Origin: a bacterium
GTDB lineage: Bacteria > B130-G9
Direction of reading: 5' to 3'
DNA: 61,438 nt
Assembly: GCA_021160245.1 (NCBI GenBank)
Contig: JAGHCW010000202.1
Span: forward strand, 1 to 61,438
Positions 16,743-26,262 of the stretch are shown piece by piece. The notes beneath the pieces were generated by a model that was not told where the DNA came from, ran no database searches, and saw only the letters and a list, made by a program, of their open reading frames with translations. The translations under genes were made by a program, and so were the position numbers. Numbering within the stretch: position 1 is the stretch's first letter; each line of letters starts with the position of its first letter.

Positions 16743-18017
16743 CTATGTGCCTGTCTCCCAGGCGGCCAAATACTCTACCTGCTCCTCAGTAAGTGTATCT
16801 ATCGAAATGCCCATCGCCTCGAGCTTCATTGAGGCAATGTGCCTGTCGATCTCAAGCGGCACAGGATGAACACCCAGCGCGAGATCGCCCTTGTGTTTAA
16901 CCAGATACTCAGCACAAAGCGCCTGGTTTGCGAAACTCATGTCCATAACGGAAGAGGGATGTCCCTCTGCCGCCGAGAGATTGACCAACCGACCCTCTGC
17001 GAGAAGATAGATGCGCCGGCCATCTTGCAGCTTGAACTCACCGACAGAATCTCTAATCTGTCGCTTCTCAACAGACATCTTCTCCAATGCGTCCAACTCC
17101 AGCTCAATGTCGAAGTGCCCGGTGTTGCAGATGATCGCGCCATCCTTCATCAGCTTGAAATGCTCGCCTCTGATGACGTTGATGTCACCTGTCGCCGTTA
17201 CAAAGAAATCGCCGATGCTCGCGGCCTTCTCAATTGGCATGACCGTGTAACCATCCATGGCGGCCTCAAGAGCCTTAACAGGATCGACCTCAATTACGAT
17301 TACCCGCGCGCCAAGACCCGATGCTCGCATCGCCGCGCCCCGACCGCACCAACCATAACCACAAACCACGAAATCGGTTCCCGCAACCAGTCGATTGGTT
17401 GCCCTGATGATACCGTCAAGTGTGCTCTGGCCCGTGCCGTATCTGTTGTCGAAGAGATGCTTCGTATCGGCATCGTTCACGGCTATTACCGGGTATCTCA
17501 GGGCGCCTGATTTAGCCATGCTTCTAAGTCGAACCACGCCTGTCGTTGTCTCCTCGGTTCCCCCGAGCATATTCGGCAATAAGCTCTGCCCCTCCTTGTG
17601 CAACGTCGAAACCAAATCCGCGCCGTCATCAATTGTGATTACCGGCTTCATGTCCATAATGCTGTGGATATGCTTGTAGTAAGTTTCTCTGTCCTCACCA
17701 TGGATGGCAAATACCGAAACGCCCATATCTCTGGCGATCGCTGCCGCAGCCGCATCCTGCGTGCTAAGTGGGTTTGAGGCGCAGAGGCCAACTGTTGCGC
17801 CGCCGGCCCTTAAGACTCTCATTAGGTTGGCCGTTTCCGTGGTGACATGCAGGCAACATGCAATTGTCACGCCGTTAAAGGGCAGCTCTTTCTTAAACCG
17901 CTCTTCAATCATGTCCAAGACGGGCATCTTCATCCCCGCCCATTCGATGCGAAGCATCCCGTCAGCTGCAAGAGCAATATCCTTAATATCGCTTGGCATT
18001 AGTAGCTTATCCTCCAT
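16743..18017 (-). CDS. ahcY: Adenosylhomocysteinase (SAH hydrolase)
   Basis: 424 residues, the shorter bacterial/archaeal form. It splits S-adenosylhomocysteine to adenosine and homocysteine with bound NAD. Recognisable blocks: substrate region [40 protein letters not shown]; the NAD site [16 protein letters not shown]; and [11 protein letters not shown]. The C-terminus lies near [20 protein letters not shown]. It is 34 bases downstream of metK, so the two genes of the methyl cycle (make SAM, remove SAH) look co-transcribed. Confidence 0.96.
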   Translation of the reverse strand: MEDKLLMPSDIKDIALAADGMLRIEWAGMKMPVLDMIEERFKKELPFNGVTIACCLHVTTETANLMRVLRAGGATVGLCASNPLSTQDAAAAAIARDMGVSVFAIHGEDRETYYKHIHSIMDMKPVITIDDGADLVSTLHKEGQSLLPNMLGGTEETTTGVVRLRSMAKSGALRYPVIAVNDADTKHLFDNRYGTGQSTLDGIIRATNRLVAGTDFVVCGYGWCGRGAAMRASGLGARVIVIEVDPVKALEAAMDGYTVMPIEKAASIGDFFVTATGDINVIRGEHFKLMKDGAIICNTGHFDIELELDALEKMSVEKRQIRDSVGEFKLQDGRRIYLLAEGRLVNLSAAEGHPSSVMDMSFANQALCAEYLVKHKGDLALGVHPVPLEIDRHIASMKLEAMGISIDTLTEEQVEYLAAWETGT

Positions 18018-18051
18018 TCAAGAGTTGTTTGAGTTTCGATTTTAACGTCGC

Positions 18052-19197
18052 TTATACACCACAGGCTTTCTTGAGCTCATCTACCTTGTCAGTTCTCTCC
18101 CACGTGAAGTCGGGGTCTTGCCGACCAAAATGTCCATACGCCGCAGTTTTCTTGTAGATAGGGCGGCGAAGGTCCAACATCTTCATAATGCCCTGTGGTG
18201 TCAGGGCGAAGACCTCAAGTATCGCCTTCTTCAACGTCGGATATGGGACCTTGCCAGTCTGAAACGCATCGACCATCAGCGAGACAGGTTCCGCAACACC
18301 TATTGCATAAGCGATCTGGACCTCGCACTTCGTCGCAAGCCCGGCCGCGACGATGTTCTTTGCGACATACCGAGCCATATAGGAACCGGAGCGATCGACC
18401 TTGGAGGGGTCCTTGCCAGAGAAAGCGCCTCCGCCATGACTCCCGACACCACCATAAGTATCAACTATGATCTTGCGACCGGTGAGGCCTGTATCGGCTC
18501 CGGGGCCTCCAGCAACAAAGCGCCCTGTTGGGTTGATGTGATACTTGGTGTTCTTTCGCAGCTTGGCCGGTATTACGGGTTCAATGACCTTCTCCACTAT
18601 ATCCTCTCTCAATTCCTTGAGCGAGATTTCCGGGCTGTGTTGGGTGGAGATCACGACCGCATCAACCTCGACCGGGCGGTCGTTCTCGTACCTTACTGTA
18701 ACCTGACTCTTGCCGTCCGGCCGGAGATAGTCCAGCACTCTCTGCTTGCGGGCCTCGGCCAGTTGCAGCACGAGCTTATGAGCCATCATGATCGGCATTG
18801 GCATAAGCTCCTCAGTCTCGTCAGTCGCAAAACCAAACATCAGTCCCTGGTCACCCGCACCGCCCGGATCAACGCCCATCGCAATGTCCGGCGACTGCTC
18901 GTGTATAGATGTCAGAACCGAGCACGTCTGGAAATCAAATCCATATTTGGCGTGCGTATATCCGGCGCCCTTGATTGTCTCCCTGACAACGGACGCCACA
19001 TCGGCGTAGCAATTGGTCGTTATCTCTCCTGCAACCAACGCAAGCCCCGTCGTCAATAGAGTCTCGCACGCGACGCGCCCATTCGGGTCACACGCCAATA
19101 TCGTGTCCAGAATGGAATCTGATATCTGATCCGCTAACTTATCAGGATGACCCTCAGTAACTGATTCAGATGTGAACAAAAAGTTGGTTCTCGGCAT
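18052..19197 (-). CDS. metK: S-adenosylmethionine synthetase
   Basis: 381 residues, standard length. Starts [28 protein letters not shown], with the ATP-binding GHPDK motif. Other signatures are [15 protein letters not shown] and [16 protein letters not shown] (the P-loop-like signature). It makes SAM from methionine and ATP. The operon order metK-ahcY, perhaps continuing into topA, is sensible for the methyl cycle. The ribosome site GGAGG lies just before the ATG. I looked for a SAM or SAH riboswitch upstream and could not recognise one. Confidence 0.97.
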   Translation of the reverse strand: MPRTNFLFTSESVTEGHPDKLADQISDSILDTILACDPNGRVACETLLTTGLALVAGEITTNCYADVASVVRETIKGAGYTHAKYGFDFQTCSVLTSIHEQSPDIAMGVDPGGAGDQGLMFGFATDETEELMPMPIMMAHKLVLQLAEARKQRVLDYLRPDGKSQVTVRYENDRPVEVDAVVISTQHSPEISLKELREDIVEKVIEPVIPAKLRKNTKYHINPTGRFVAGGPGADTGLTGRKIIVDTYGGVGSHGGGAFSGKDPSKVDRSGSYMARYVAKNIVAAGLATKCEVQIAYAIGVAEPVSLMVDAFQTGKVPYPTLKKAILEVFALTPQGIMKMLDLRRPIYKKTAAYGHFGRQDPDFTWERTDKVDELKKACGV

Positions 19198-19480
19198 TGC
19201 TATCCTCCAATCAATGCAGTTGTCCTCTCATGTATGGATAGACGCTACCGCCTATCACAGACCGTGTACCTAATCTGACCCAATCACTACCGGGGACAGA
19301 ATGGGGGCACAAAATACCAGCTTAATGCAGGATGTAAAGCACAGATCATCCACCTCGAAGACCTACGATTCATCGAAGCAGCCTTCAGGCTCATCACATT
19401 ATAGGACGCCAAGAAGGGGCTGCTGAGCGGCGCGAAAACCTGCTTGACCTTTCGTCTCTGATATAGCACTATACCAAATT
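19198..19480. other. Divergent intergenic region between metK and tldD
   Basis: 283 bases between divergent genes. Both promoters should be here. Close to tldD is an inverted repeat TATAG-CA-CTATA (19462-19473), which could serve as a -10-like or operator sequence in either direction. TTGACC at 19444-19449 could be a -35 element for tldD, but spacing to any good -10 is poor. A 60-codon minus-strand frame (19287-19469) crosses it; I do not trust it as a gene. No riboswitch fold recognised. Confidence 0.4.
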
Positions 19481-20890
19481 ATGAAGAATTATCCCCTAGA
19501 CCCAGAACTCGGATTCGCCAAAATCTCCAAAATGATGCAGGCCGGCGCCGAATGGTGCGAGGTTCTAGTAGAGGACACCAGCAGCTGGTATCTGATTCGC
19601 GACGACAAGAAGACAAACGTCTCCAACTCATCGAGTATCGGCGTTTCTGTCTATGCAGTAGCCTCGGGAAAGAGCTTTCATAGCTGTTGCGATGGAGTCG
19701 AGTCCGACTCAATCAATAGAATAACCGATGCAGTCTGCGCCTCGCTCAAGCGAGAGGGAACAGGTGGCAGTAACCCTCACATTGAGCCGTTCGAGGTAAC
19801 ATCAGAGCCTGTGCAGGATATGCTTGAGCCGCTGGACGAAGTCGCGCTCTCGCGCAAGCTTGAGGTCGCTCAAGTGGCGGACGAGGTCGCGCGCGGGGCA
19901 CACCCGAAGGTCAGCCAGATCACGGTTGTCTATCACGATCTCATCCGCAAAGCCCTAGTTTTAACATCTGAGGGCCGGATCGCTTGGGACAATCGCTCGA
20001 TGCTGGAGCTCGCAATCATGGCGTTTCTCCGAGTTGACGGGGAGCTGATAGCCTCCACCGATGCGTATGGCGCTTTTTCGGGATTTGAGGTTCTCAAGGA
20101 GAAGGAAAAGACGCCTGAGGCCATTGCGAAAGAGGCCGTGCGAAAGGCCGCTCTGCTGATTGACGCAAAGCCCTCACCAGAGGGTGAAATGCCCGTGGTA
20201 TTCGCGCCAGGGAACCCGGGGGTGCTGTTTCATGAGGCTTGTGGCCATTCATTCGAAGCCGACTTCATCCAAAAAGGAAGCTCATTCTCAGGCAAAATGG
20301 GCAAAAAGGTCGCATCCGAACTTGTAACGCTCGTTGACAGCGGCCGTTGGTTTGGCTCATCAGGCTCATTTATGTTCGACGACCAGGGAAATCCATCTCA
20401 AAAGACGACGCTTATTGAGAACGGAATACTAACCAATCACCTATACGACATGCGGACCGCGATGATAGACGGAGTGAAGAGCACAGGCAATGGCCGTTGC
20501 GAGACTTTTAGACATCCGCCCATCCCGAGAATGTCGAATACTTACGTCGAAAACGGCGCCGATTCTCCTGAGTCCATTCTCGCCGATACAAAAAGCGGCA
20601 TTTACATCAAGTCGATCGCACGAGGCGGAAATGTTGACGTCCTATCCGGCGATTTCGTGGTCGGCGTGGGCGAGGGCTATGTAATTGAGAATGGCAAGCC
20701 GACGTACGCTTTGAAGAATGCGACGATCAGCGGCAATGGCCAAGCGGTTCTGCTTGATATTGACGCTGTGGCGAATAACTTGGAGATTCGGTCGTCTGGC
20801 CGTTGCGGTAAAGGTCAGAGCGTTCCCACGGGGTCCGGCCTCCCAACATTGAGAGTCCGCAAGATGATCGTTGGAGGGGGTCGAAAATGA
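19481..20890 (+). CDS. tldD: TldD metalloprotease subunit
   Basis: 469 residues. The zinc-protease motif HEACGH (HExxxH of the TldD family) lies in NPGVLFHEACGHSFEADF. Other family blocks are KKVASELVTLVDSG, NGILTNHLYDMRTA and NGRCETFRHPPIPRMSNTY. Family knowledge: TldD and TldE form a heterodimer that degrades unfolded peptides and trims some antibiotic or cofactor precursor peptides. The ATG has no clear ribosome site, and a -10-like TATAGC lies within 20 bases, so a very short leader is possible. It overlaps tldE by ATGA (20887-20890), which suggests translational coupling and equal subunit supply. Confidence 0.93.
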   Translation: MKNYPLDPELGFAKISKMMQAGAEWCEVLVEDTSSWYLIRDDKKTNVSNSSSIGVSVYAVASGKSFHSCCDGVESDSINRITDAVCASLKREGTGGSNPHIEPFEVTSEPVQDMLEPLDEVALSRKLEVAQVADEVARGAHPKVSQITVVYHDLIRKALVLTSEGRIAWDNRSMLELAIMAFLRVDGELIASTDAYGAFSGFEVLKEKEKTPEAIAKEAVRKAALLIDAKPSPEGEMPVVFAPGNPGVLFHEACGHSFEADFIQKGSSFSGKMGKKVASELVTLVDSGRWFGSSGSFMFDDQGNPSQKTTLIENGILTNHLYDMRTAMIDGVKSTGNGRCETFRHPPIPRMSNTYVENGADSPESILADTKSGIYIKSIARGGNVDVLSGDFVVGVGEGYVIENGKPTYALKNATISGNGQAVLLDIDAVANNLEIRSSGRCGKGQSVPTGSGLPTLRVRKMIVGGGRK

Positions 20891-22254
20891 ACAAGCCGCT
20901 TGAAACAAATCTGTCGGATATCGCCCAGAAGGTGCTTGACCTAGCAAAACGAGGCGGAGCAGACGAGGCGGAGGTTTTCATTGAGCGGAGCTCATCGACC
21001 ACGGTCTTCGTCAAGGACCAAGCCATCGAGAATCTCACGGCCAAGGACACATCGGGACTGGGTCTTAGGGTCTTAAGCGGTTCTGCGCTTGGCTTTGGCT
21101 CCAGCAATCGGTTCAATCAAGCTAGTATTGAGAAGCTAGTTATGGATACGATTGCCTGTGCTAGAGGATCATCTCCGGACGAGTTTAATTGTTTTGCCGA
21201 GTCCAAGGCCCCGGCGGAGATCGATCTTCAGATTTTTGACAAGAACGTGCAGTCTGCTCCCCTTGACGACAAGATAAAGCGAGGACTTTTGCTGGAGAGC
21301 TCGGCGAGAGCATTCGACAGAAGGATTAAGCGCACTGCATATATTGTATATGGAGACGGGGTTTCGACGACCGGTGTTTTCAACACTCGAGGCGTCGCAT
21401 ATCAATTCTCCGCATCGTCTTCTCAGGGCGTTTCCTGGGTTGCTGCGCTGGACGGCAAAGATACCGAGTCAGGTCTTGCAGAGGACGCTTCGACCAACTA
21501 TAGCAAGCTCGATTGCGAGGCGATCGGTCGCGAGGCGGCCCAGAAAGCGGTGGCACTTCTCGGCGGAGAGAAGGTCCAATCTGGCAAGATGCCGGTGATT
21601 CTTGATGGCCGGACCGTTGGGGAGTTCCTAGACTTTTTCTCGAGGCTGATCTCTGCGGACAGCGTGCAGAAAGGCAAGTCGATGCTTGCTGGCAAGTTGG
21701 GCCAGAAAATAGCATCATCCAACATATCCATATTCGATGACGGCCTCCTTATCGGTGGTCTGCAATCGGCGCCGGTTGATGGTATTGGGTACCCTCAACA
21801 GAAGACTGTCGTGATTGAGAACGGTGAGTTAAAGACCTTTGTTTATGATTGTTATTCAGGCAAAAAGGGCAACATGCCTTCGACTGGCAACGCGAGGCGC
21901 GAGAGCTACAGGTCCCGTCCGATAGTCGGGACAACGAATTTCTATATCGAGCGAGGCGAAACCGGAAGAGAAGACCTCCTCGCTGAAATGGGGAAGGGCA
22001 TCCTCATCACCTCAATCCGAGGCCTCTTCGCCGGGCTGGATGTGGCAACCGGCGACTTCTCGATCCCCGCTCAGGGAATGGCGATTCAGAGTGGCAAGGC
22101 CGATCACCCCGTGAAGGACTTCCAGATATCAGGTAATCTATTCAAGATGCTCGCCGATGTCTTGTTGGTTGGCGATGAGCTAGTTTGGAGCAATGCCGGG
22201 CGATACGGCGCGCCGGACATTCTCGTCAAGGAGCTCTCCATAGCAGGCAGCTGA
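20887..22254 (+). CDS. tldE: TldE / PmbA subunit of the TldD-TldE protease
   Basis: 455 residues, starting within the ATGA overlap with tldD. Typical PmbA/TldE features are visible: FIERSSSTTVFVKDQAIENL at the start, GLGLRVLSGSALGFGSSNR, SGKMPVILDGRTVGEFLDFF, and the end NAGRYGAPDILVKELSIAG. It lacks the HExxxH of TldD, as expected for the non-catalytic partner. It acts in the cytoplasm with TldD. No obvious precursor-peptide gene is next to the pair, so a general peptide-degrading role is as likely as a maturation role. Confidence 0.92.
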   Translation: MNKPLETNLSDIAQKVLDLAKRGGADEAEVFIERSSSTTVFVKDQAIENLTAKDTSGLGLRVLSGSALGFGSSNRFNQASIEKLVMDTIACARGSSPDEFNCFAESKAPAEIDLQIFDKNVQSAPLDDKIKRGLLLESSARAFDRRIKRTAYIVYGDGVSTTGVFNTRGVAYQFSASSSQGVSWVAALDGKDTESGLAEDASTNYSKLDCEAIGREAAQKAVALLGGEKVQSGKMPVILDGRTVGEFLDFFSRLISADSVQKGKSMLAGKLGQKIASSNISIFDDGLLIGGLQSAPVDGIGYPQQKTVVIENGELKTFVYDCYSGKKGNMPSTGNARRESYRSRPIVGTTNFYIERGETGREDLLAEMGKGILITSIRGLFAGLDVATGDFSIPAQGMAIQSGKADHPVKDFQISGNLFKMLADVLLVGDELVWSNAGRYGAPDILVKELSIAGS

Positions 22255-22360
22255 TCTCTTTGCCTCGACCGCATTTGCCGAATTATCTTGCCTAGCCCCT
22301 TCAATCCCTGTCCGTCATACTCGGATCTCGCCACCATAACGGCGATTCCACAGACTGGGC

Positions 22361-22388
22361 TAAAGATATAGAATCTCCACTCCGATAG
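22361..22388 (+). promoter_or_regulatory. Possible sigma-28 (FliA)-like promoter for the flagellar-rod-like gene
   Basis: TAAAGATA (22361-22368), a 12-base spacer, then TCCGATAG (22381-22388), compared with the FliA pattern TAAAGTTT-N11-GCCGATAA. It sits 52 bases before the ATG of the flagellar-type gene, where a FliA promoter would be expected. Two mismatches in each box and a spacer one base long keep this tentative. Confidence 0.35.
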
Positions 22389-22439
22389 TAATACTCGCCA
22401 ACGGAAGTAGCCTTTGTTTATTTTGGGAGGATTTCAAGG

Positions 22440-23156
22440 ATGTTCGGAGCATTGGTCTCGGGCATATCCGGTATCTATTCGTCTGTCTTCAGACATCGCA
22501 CATCCAGCGCGAATATCGCCAACGTCAACACCTCAGGGTACCAGGCGTTGGAGGCACGAAGTTCAGTATCAGAAAGCGGCTCCATCTCAAATAGCGTTAC
22601 GCTTAGCCGAGCTCAAGGCGCGTTCATCCCCACGAATCACCCTCTTGATATTGCGATAGAGGGAGGCGGGTATTTCAAGGTGATCAATAGCGATGGCAAT
22701 ATCGCATTTACAAGAGCCGGGAATCTCAGACCGGACCCAGACGGGTATCTGGCTGACCCGGACGGGTTCAGACTCTCCCCTCCGGTCGAAGTGGACTCAA
22801 GCACCGGCTCGGTCACCGTCGATGCTGATGGCGCAGTCTGGGGCAAGAACTCGGAGACTGGGCAGATTCTGCGCCTCGGCAACATTCACCTCTTTAAGTT
22901 CCCAAATCCCTCGGGCCTTGAGCCAATCGGAGGCGGCAAGTATGCCATTACTGAGGCATCCGGCGCCCCCACGTGGGACAAGCCCGGAGCAAGCGGATTG
23001 GGAGCGCTCCGTTCAAGGGGATTGGAGGCGTCCAACGTGAACATCATAAATGAGATGATCGATCAAACACTCGCATCACGCTCAGTCGAGGCAAACGTCA
23101 AGACAATCCAAACGGCCGACGAGATGCTTGGGACAGTTCTAGATATTGTTGAGTAA
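22440..23156 (+). CDS. Flagellar basal-body rod-like protein (FlgF/FlgG family, orphan)
   Basis: 238 residues. N-terminal rod signature: MFGALVSGISGIYSSVFRHR, then SANIANVNTSGYQALEA. Middle: NHPLDIAIEGGGYFKV and FTRAGNLRPDPDGYLADPDG, diagnostic of FlgF/FlgG. The C-terminus is the conserved coiled helix (LEASNVNIINEMIDQTLASRSVEAN). The family forms the proximal or distal rod of the flagellum, exported by the type III system. No other flagellar gene lies in the window, so it is either a detached member of a regulon or an exapted surface protein. The ribosome site GGGAGGA lies upstream, with a possible FliA-type promoter before it. FlgF versus FlgG cannot be decided by eye. Confidence 0.85.
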   Translation: MFGALVSGISGIYSSVFRHRTSSANIANVNTSGYQALEARSSVSESGSISNSVTLSRAQGAFIPTNHPLDIAIEGGGYFKVINSDGNIAFTRAGNLRPDPDGYLADPDGFRLSPPVEVDSSTGSVTVDADGAVWGKNSETGQILRLGNIHLFKFPNPSGLEPIGGGKYAITEASGAPTWDKPGASGLGALRSRGLEASNVNIINEMIDQTLASRSVEANVKTIQTADEMLGTVLDIVE

Positions 23157-23227
23157 GGGCGTACCCAATATACTCTGAGACGAGCCTATCGCCCCTGATC
23201 GAATGAACTGCTGCTTGCCCGATGTCT

Positions 23228-23851
23228 TCACTCAGTGCCAAAATACCGGTCGCCAGCGTCGCCAAGACCGGGGACAATGTAGCCTTTATCATTGAGCTTC
23301 TCGTCGATTGAGCCAACATAAAGCGGAACGCTTGGAAAGCGCTTCTCAAATGCTGTCGCCCCCTCTGGCGAGGCGATGACGGAGACAGCTCGCAGCGTGA
23401 GAGGGTTCTTTTCGATGAGCATATTGACGGCGGCAATCATCGTCCCCCCAGTTGCGAGCATCGGGTCAACAATGATGACGTTCTTGCCCTGAATCTCCGG
23501 AAGATTCGTGTAGTAAATATTCGGCCTCAAGGTCTCCTCGTCTCGCTTCATGCCAAGAAGCCCAATTCGCGCCTCTCCAAAAAGCGACAGCACCCCCGGC
23601 AGCATGGCGATACCCGCTCTTAAGATACTCACCACAACGATATGCTTGTCCGCCAGAACGTCCATTTTGGCTTTCGTTATCGGGGTTTTGACGCCGACTT
23701 GCTTCATTACAAGGTCTTCGGTGGCCTTGAAAGTCAGAAGATTCGATATTTCGTGAAGCAAGCCTCGGAATCCTCTAATTCCGGTGCTCTCATCTCGGAG
23801 TTGGGCAATTTTATGCGCGATTAACGGGTGATCGATCTGGGTTACCGGCAT
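23228..23851 (-). CDS. upp: Uracil phosphoribosyltransferase
   Basis: 207 residues, normal length. It makes UMP from uracil and PRPP for pyrimidine salvage. Recognised by HPLIAHKIAQLRDESTG near the start, VVSILRAGIAMLPGVL, the PRPP loop VIIVDPMLATGGTM, and the family C-terminus GYIVPGLGDAGDRYFGTE. It converges with the flagellar-rod-like gene, 71 bases apart. I see no terminator between them. Confidence 0.96.
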   Translation of the reverse strand: MPVTQIDHPLIAHKIAQLRDESTGIRGFRGLLHEISNLLTFKATEDLVMKQVGVKTPITKAKMDVLADKHIVVVSILRAGIAMLPGVLSLFGEARIGLLGMKRDEETLRPNIYYTNLPEIQGKNVIIVDPMLATGGTMIAAVNMLIEKNPLTLRAVSVIASPEGATAFEKRFPSVPLYVGSIDEKLNDKGYIVPGLGDAGDRYFGTE

Positions 23852-23893
23852 GTGATTTCTCCTTTTCTGGTCATTCCAATCTCTTTGGGTTCT

Positions 23894-24082
23894 CTAATCC
23901 ACTACAGCCAGAGCCTCTAAGGGCAATATCAACACCATAGGCGGAACACACATGAGAAGCAATGAAGGCTTCAGGGGGATTGCGGTTCGGGTGGCTGCAA
24001 GCGGTAGCCCAGCCGACAAGACCAGGGCGATTATCGCACTCGCGCGGTATCGCTGTCGGATTATCTTCTTACGGCTATTCAA
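23894..24082 (-). CDS. Small hydrophobic ORF, possible membrane peptide
   Basis: 62 codons from a TTG with a good upstream GGGGAG. The sequence starts basic (NSRKKIIRQRYR), then has two hydrophobic stretches (SAIIALVLSAGLPLAAT and LLLMCVPPMVLILPLEAL). It is 42 bases upstream of upp on the same strand and could be co-transcribed. No family is recognised; the weak start codon and unusual position keep it doubtful. The remaining part of the 23852-24420 gap has no other convincing gene. Confidence 0.3.
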   Translation of the reverse strand: MNSRKKIIRQRYRASAIIALVLSAGLPLAATRTAIPLKPSLLLMCVPPMVLILPLEALAVVD

Positions 24083-24160
24083 ATCGCTCCCCCACAGGGA
24101 GCCAAGATGCTAGCCACCAGGATTGCATTCCAATTCAACGCACAAGCCCGATAATCGCGA

Positions 24161-24196
24161 AAACTCCCGTTAGAACTATGATAGATAAGGGAGTTT
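24161..24196. repeat. Inverted repeat in the gap between upp and the metallophosphatase genes
   Basis: Perfect 8-base arms AAACTCCC (24161-24168) and GGGAGTTT (24189-24196) with 20 bases between. It lies in a 569-base stretch of few features. A terminator or protein site is possible; there is no flanking poly-T. Confidence 0.35.
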
Positions 24197-24420
24197 GCCC
24201 TTGCCGAGTCGGTAGTTCGGCGCTATGCACTTGACGCTGTCACGGGCAATGCCCGAACGGGAGACGATATGGACGATACGGCCCCGTCGGCGTTCTCTCA
24301 ATGCCAGGCGCGACGTGCTTCACCATCAGAAACGTCCGGCAAATCCCTACGACCGCTCACAAGGTCGCAGCCGATGCGGATAGAGAGATCGCTTACGAAA
24401 ATCACCTTCCTACAGAAGGG

Positions 24421-26224
24421 CTACTTCAGCTCAAGGACGCCGAATGTCTCGGGGTCATAGCTGATTGGTACCTGCCAGTCGGCCGCGCTCTTCAACCTGG
24501 GTTGCTTGCGGCGGAAGTTCACCGCGAACGCCTTGCCCTCAGTCCCCTTGGCGCCCAGCTGTTCAAGCGGAATAGAGACCTCTATGTTCCAGTAGTCGGC
24601 GCCGCGAGCCGTCTTAACGATGTATTCGCCATTCCAGCCTCTATCGGCGTCCCAGCTACCATCTTCCTCCATCACGATCTTCTGGTCGAAGGCTGTTCCC
24701 AACGGTGTGAAGTATATCTGATAGACCGGACCATCCTCGACCGTCTGGAGAAAGTAACCAACGCAGTCCTCGCCAAAGATCATCTCGTCGCGGTTCTTCA
24801 GCTCTGCCGTCAACTTGTCCATCTTGCTATCGAAGCATTTGGCCGCAAGATACAGGTTGTCGCTGTCGTAAGCGAAATAAAACTCGGATGGCTCCACTTC
24901 TTTCTCAACATAGTCGGGTTTGAAGAAGGTTGTTGTCGGTTTGCGCCAGACATTCTCGGTCAATTTCCCGTCGATAACGGGCGGAGTCCCGGCCTTACGG
25001 GCCACGGCCGTCCTGAACATGCCAAGCTCCTTTTCCACCTTCATTGTCCCATCCTTTCGATACGGGCAATTGAGCGTGAAGGATGGAACGGGATAGAGAG
25101 GGCCCTTGCATCGCACCGTGAATTCCGCATCGAGGCTCTCACCCGGGGCGACCTTAATCTGCATGCCTTCTGGCTTCACCTGCCAGCCCTTGGGGACATT
25201 CCACTTGAGAACGTCCTCAATCGGAGACTCGGCACAGAGATTATCTATCTTCACGCTGATTTTCGTCTTCGCGACTCTCAAATCGTTGCGGATAGGGGCC
25301 TTCGTCGTTGTGATTCCCCTGCTGTTTATCGTCTTTATGAAGAGATACTCCTTCGCGGTCATCTGATCCCACGGCAGCACTGCATCCTTCTTGATCGGCG
25401 CAAGCGATAAGTTCTCGCCGTCAAACGTCGCCCAGACGAAATGATACAGAAGGCCGGTCGGGTCCTCCTCAGCGCCTCCACCTGAGCTGCCTACGCTGGT
25501 GTACTTGATGCCGTCGAACTCGCCAGCGAAGTAGTTGTGGAAGTGTCCTGTGAATACTGCATCGACGCTGTTTGCGACGAAGATGTCATGTAGTTTGTCC
25601 GGCTTGCCCTTGGCGACGGTGTTAATCCAATATGGTTTATGGGAAATGACAATCGTAAAGATGGCGTCCTTGTGCTCTGACAGGTCCTTCTTCAGCCAGT
25701 CTATCTGGTCATCTCGGACCTCATTGGGGGCCTCATACCGCCCCGTGTCGAGCATAACAAAATGAACGCCTCGGACGTCGAATGAGTAATCTGGCTCTCC
25801 GACGTGCTTTGTACTGCGCAACCATACCATCCGTTGTGATGTCGTGGTTTCCCGGCACTAGATAGACGGGCACAGTCAGCGGCTCGAGCAGCGTCTTGAA
25901 CTCCGCCCACTGCTCCTCGAGCACCTTCTCATCCTCGGTGTAGCCCTCGATCATGTCGCCGACGTTCACGACGAAATCGGGCCGAAGGCGCAAGACCTCT
26001 TGCACAATCTGGCCGAAGATACTAGGCACGTGACCGCCAGTGCGGTCGCCCAAGACGACAAACCGCATGGGGTATGCCTTCAGTGAGCCCGTAGAAGGCT
26101 TCTGGACGCTTTTCTCGTCCGCGAGACCAGCGCTCGCCACACTCAACAGCAACAACACCACGGTCAACAGAATGGCGGCGAATCCGCTCAATACTTTCAT
26201 CGATATGTGGCCATTTCTGGCCAT
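24421..26224 (-). pseudogene. Secreted calcineurin-type metallophosphatase with C-terminal CBM9-like domain, frameshifted
   Basis: Two frames join into one protein of about 600 residues. The first (26224 down to about 25810) has a signal peptide (FAAILLTVVLLLLSVASAGLA) and the phosphoesterase motifs VVLGDRTGG, VNVGDMIEG and VPGNHDITTDG. The second continues VRGVHFVMLDTGR, VISHKPYW and FTGHFHNYF, the remaining metal ligands, and ends in a CBM9/DOMON-like domain (TPPVIDGKLTENVWRKP ... EVSIPLEQLGAKG). One extra A in the AAA run at 25808-25810 (TTT on the plus strand) explains the break: without it the text reads MVAQYKHVGEPDYSFD. The defect may be a sequencing error or a real mutation. The likely product cleaved phosphate esters outside the cytoplasm while bound to a carbohydrate. 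Next to it lies a second secreted phosphatase. Confidence 0.8.
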
Positions 26225-26262
26225 GAAACTCCCCTCCCTTTCCTGTGTGTTATTGCGGTTAG

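Noticed and set aside
18118-19059. 313-codon plus-strand frame opposite metK
   Set aside because: Shadow of the highly conserved metK frame; the translation has no family resemblance.
19287-19469. 60-codon minus-strand frame upstream of metK
   Set aside because: Low-complexity, no family match, and it occupies the divergent promoter region.
19198-19480. SAM or SAH riboswitch upstream of metK
   Set aside because: I searched by eye for the conserved cores of known SAM/SAH riboswitches and could not find one.
24301-25410. 369-codon plus-strand frame opposite the metallophosphatase-CBM9 gene
   Set aside because: The minus strand shows clear family motifs over the same bases; the plus translation has no recognisable domain and no ribosome site.
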